5,930 bases of DNA from an uncultured Brevundimonas sp. (lineage in GTDB: Bacteria; Pseudomonadota; Alphaproteobacteria; Caulobacterales; Caulobacteraceae). The DNA is taken from NCBI GenBank assembly GCA_946481405.1, contig CAMLNY010000094.1, positions 1-5,930 on the forward strand, read 5' to 3'. Each line of letters begins with the position of its first letter. Within the stretch, counting starts at the first letter, position 1. Positions 4,936-5,930 of this stretch are shown piece by piece. The notes under the pieces were generated by a model that was not told the DNA's origin, did not search any database, and saw nothing but the letters and a program-made list of their open reading frames with translations. Both the position numbers and the translations under genes were made by a program.

Positions 4936-5433
4936 ATGCTGGGGCTGGCGGCGATGACGATCATGGTGGCGGCAATCGCCGTCCTGTTTCCCGAAACCCC
5001 GTTGGCGAGGAACCTGAACCGCTGGCTGATCGAGGCCCCGGCACGCTGGCTGAACCGGACGACCGTCTGGAAGATCGCCTTCTGGTCCGGCCTGATCACG
5101 GCGGGCCTGCTGATGACCCTCTTCTTCGAGGCCGAGGGGCTCATGGTCTACGGGATGATGACGCCCGAGGTCATGGTCTGGGCCGCAATGTTCGACGTAG
5201 GGGTGATCATCGACGCCCTGCTGATCACCGCCGCCGTTCTGGCCGCCAACGGACTTAAGGTCGCGCGGACGCAGGCGGCCGCCCTGACCGGCCGGGCAGT
5301 CGCAGCGATCCGGCGCACGATCGGACGGGCGCGTCGCACGCCTGCCATAAGACCGCGCCCGACGCGCAAGCCCGCCGACGACGACCGACCGGCGTGGGGT
5401 CAGCCTGCGTATCGCGCCTTCAGCATGGCGTAG
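4936..5433 (+). CDS. Uncharacterised membrane protein, three predicted helices
   Basis: Not recognised. The 165-residue product has hydrophobic stretches at about 1-18, 44-64 and 78-104, then a basic, Arg/Pro-rich tail (107-165). Arginines in the 25-41 loop and in the tail, against the acidic 65-67 loop, suggest N-out/C-in topology in the inner membrane. A good Shine-Dalgarno GGAGAGG (4926-4932) and strongly GC-biased third codon positions through most of the frame support a real gene; the last 30 codons are less biased. It is convergent with the M17 peptidase gene and overlaps its 3' end by 34 bp. It is divergent from the C40 peptidase across a 161-bp gap filled with the repeats. No catalytic or binding motif was seen. 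Confidence 0.78.
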   Translation: MLGLAAMTIMVAAIAVLFPETPLARNLNRWLIEAPARWLNRTTVWKIAFWSGLITAGLLMTLFFEAEGLMVYGMMTPEVMVWAAMFDVGVIIDALLITAAVLAANGLKVARTQAAALTGRAVAAIRRTIGRARRTPAIRPRPTRKPADDDRPAWGQPAYRAFSMA

Positions 5434-5930
5434 GCGGCGCGCAGCCCTTGCGCCTCTCCGCCCTCGGGGTGGCCGGGGCGACCCCGGCTGTTCCAGGCGA
5501 AGACGTCCAGATGGGCCCAGGCGCCGGTCGTCGGCGCGAATTTCTGGAGGAACAGGGCGGCGGTGATGGACCCGCCCTGCGCCCAGGCGGCGCTGTCGTT
5601 GCGGACGTCGGCGATGTCGGAGTCGATCGAGGCGCGATAACCGGACCACAGCGGCATCCGCCACAGGGGGTCGCGCACGGCCTGCGCCGCCGCCAGCAGG
5701 TCGGCGGCCAGCGCCTCGTCGTCGGTGTAGAGAGGCGGCAGTTCGGGACCGAGCGCGATCCGCGCCGCGCCGGTCAGGGTGGCGAAGTCCAGCGTCAGGT
5801 CGGGCTTGTGTTCTCCGGCCCGCGCCAGGGCGTCGGCCAGGATCAGGCGACCCTCGGCGTCCGTGTTGCCGATCTCGATGGTCAGGCCCTTGCGGCTGGA
5901 CAGCACGTCACCCGGCCGGAAGGCGTCGCC
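5400..5930 (-). CDS. Leucyl aminopeptidase, M17 family, C-terminal 176 residues (partial)
   Basis: A cytosolic two-metal aminopeptidase that trims N-terminal residues from peptides. The fragment enters from the right edge in frame (GDAFRPGD, then VLSSRKG) and includes the family signature NTDAEGR at fragment residues 22-28, supplying the Asp and Glu metal ligands and the bicarbonate-binding Arg (equivalent to D352, E354 and R356 of E. coli PepA). Next come DFATLTGAARIALG, MPLWSGYRASIDSDIADVRN, the GGSITAALFLQKF helix and WAHLDVFAWN. The ending RPGHPEGGEAQGLRAAYAML is typical of the alphaproteobacterial M17 subgroup rather than E. coli PepA. The GTG at 5904-5906 is an internal Val codon, not a start. 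Its 3' end overlaps the opposing membrane-protein gene by 34 bp. The first metal ligands lie outside the window. Confidence 0.95.
   Translation of the reverse strand, partial: GDAFRPGDVLSSRKGLTIEIGNTDAEGRLILADALARAGEHKPDLTLDFATLTGAARIALGPELPPLYTDDEALAADLLAAAQAVRDPLWRMPLWSGYRASIDSDIADVRNDSAAWAQGGSITAALFLQKFAPTTGAWAHLDVFAWNSRGRPGHPEGGEAQGLRAAYAMLKARYAG

Noticed and set aside
4771..5664. Minus-strand open frame covering the membrane protein, the repeats and part of the M17 gene
   Set aside because: It is out of frame with the M17 gene. Its ending is made by translating the two repeats (KQRAAARRAIAH twice), and its composition is shadow-like.
1..5930. CRISPR arrays, tRNA genes, insertion sequences, toxin-antitoxin or defence genes
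   Set aside because: None seen on either strand. The only repeats are the palindromic units described, which lack spacer-array structure and transposase genes.

Overview
The window looks like ordinary chromosomal DNA of a GC-rich alphaproteobacterium, most likely Caulobacteraceae (Brevundimonas- or Caulobacter-like). This rests on the very high GC at third codon positions, a dnaX/SRP-RNA neighbourhood, a DnaX lacking the usual zinc cysteines, a CycM-like anchored cytochrome c, and scattered GANTC (CcrM-type) sites. The taxon is an inference from pattern; no search was possible.

Layout, left to right: the 5' part of dnaX (minus, running off the left edge); a DUF3597 protein (minus); a 4.5S-type SRP RNA gene, ffs (minus), with a plausible promoter; nudC, an NAD(H) pyrophosphatase (plus), which meets kdsB, CMP-Kdo synthetase (minus), in a shared CTAG stop; a membrane-anchored c-type cytochrome (plus) ending in a strong UUCG-loop terminator; an NlpC/P60 (C40) peptidase (minus); an unrecognised three-helix membrane protein (plus); and the C-terminal 176 residues of an M17 leucyl aminopeptidase (minus, running off the right edge). 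Coding density is high, and no gene-free stretch exceeds about 300 bases except 1011-1316, which holds ffs and a repeat.

The genes do not form one pathway. They cover replication (DnaX clamp loader), protein targeting (SRP RNA), NAD turnover and RNA decapping (NudC), lipopolysaccharide core synthesis (KdsB), respiration (cytochrome c), and envelope or peptide turnover (C40 and M17 peptidases). No defence system, mobile-element gene, CRISPR array or tRNA was seen.

The most unusual content is non-coding. A 41-bp GC-rich palindromic repeat occurs twice, identically and in tandem, between the C40 peptidase and the membrane protein. A third, diverged, inverted copy lies just downstream of ffs, and its changes include a compensatory base-pair swap in the hairpin stem. 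A possible fourth, degenerate copy lies inside the annotated 5' end of the C40 gene, where codon use is atypical. Three GANTC sites cluster around the tandem copies, and another falls in the spacer of the putative ffs promoter. A perfect 12-bp dyad ends one base before the dnaX start codon.
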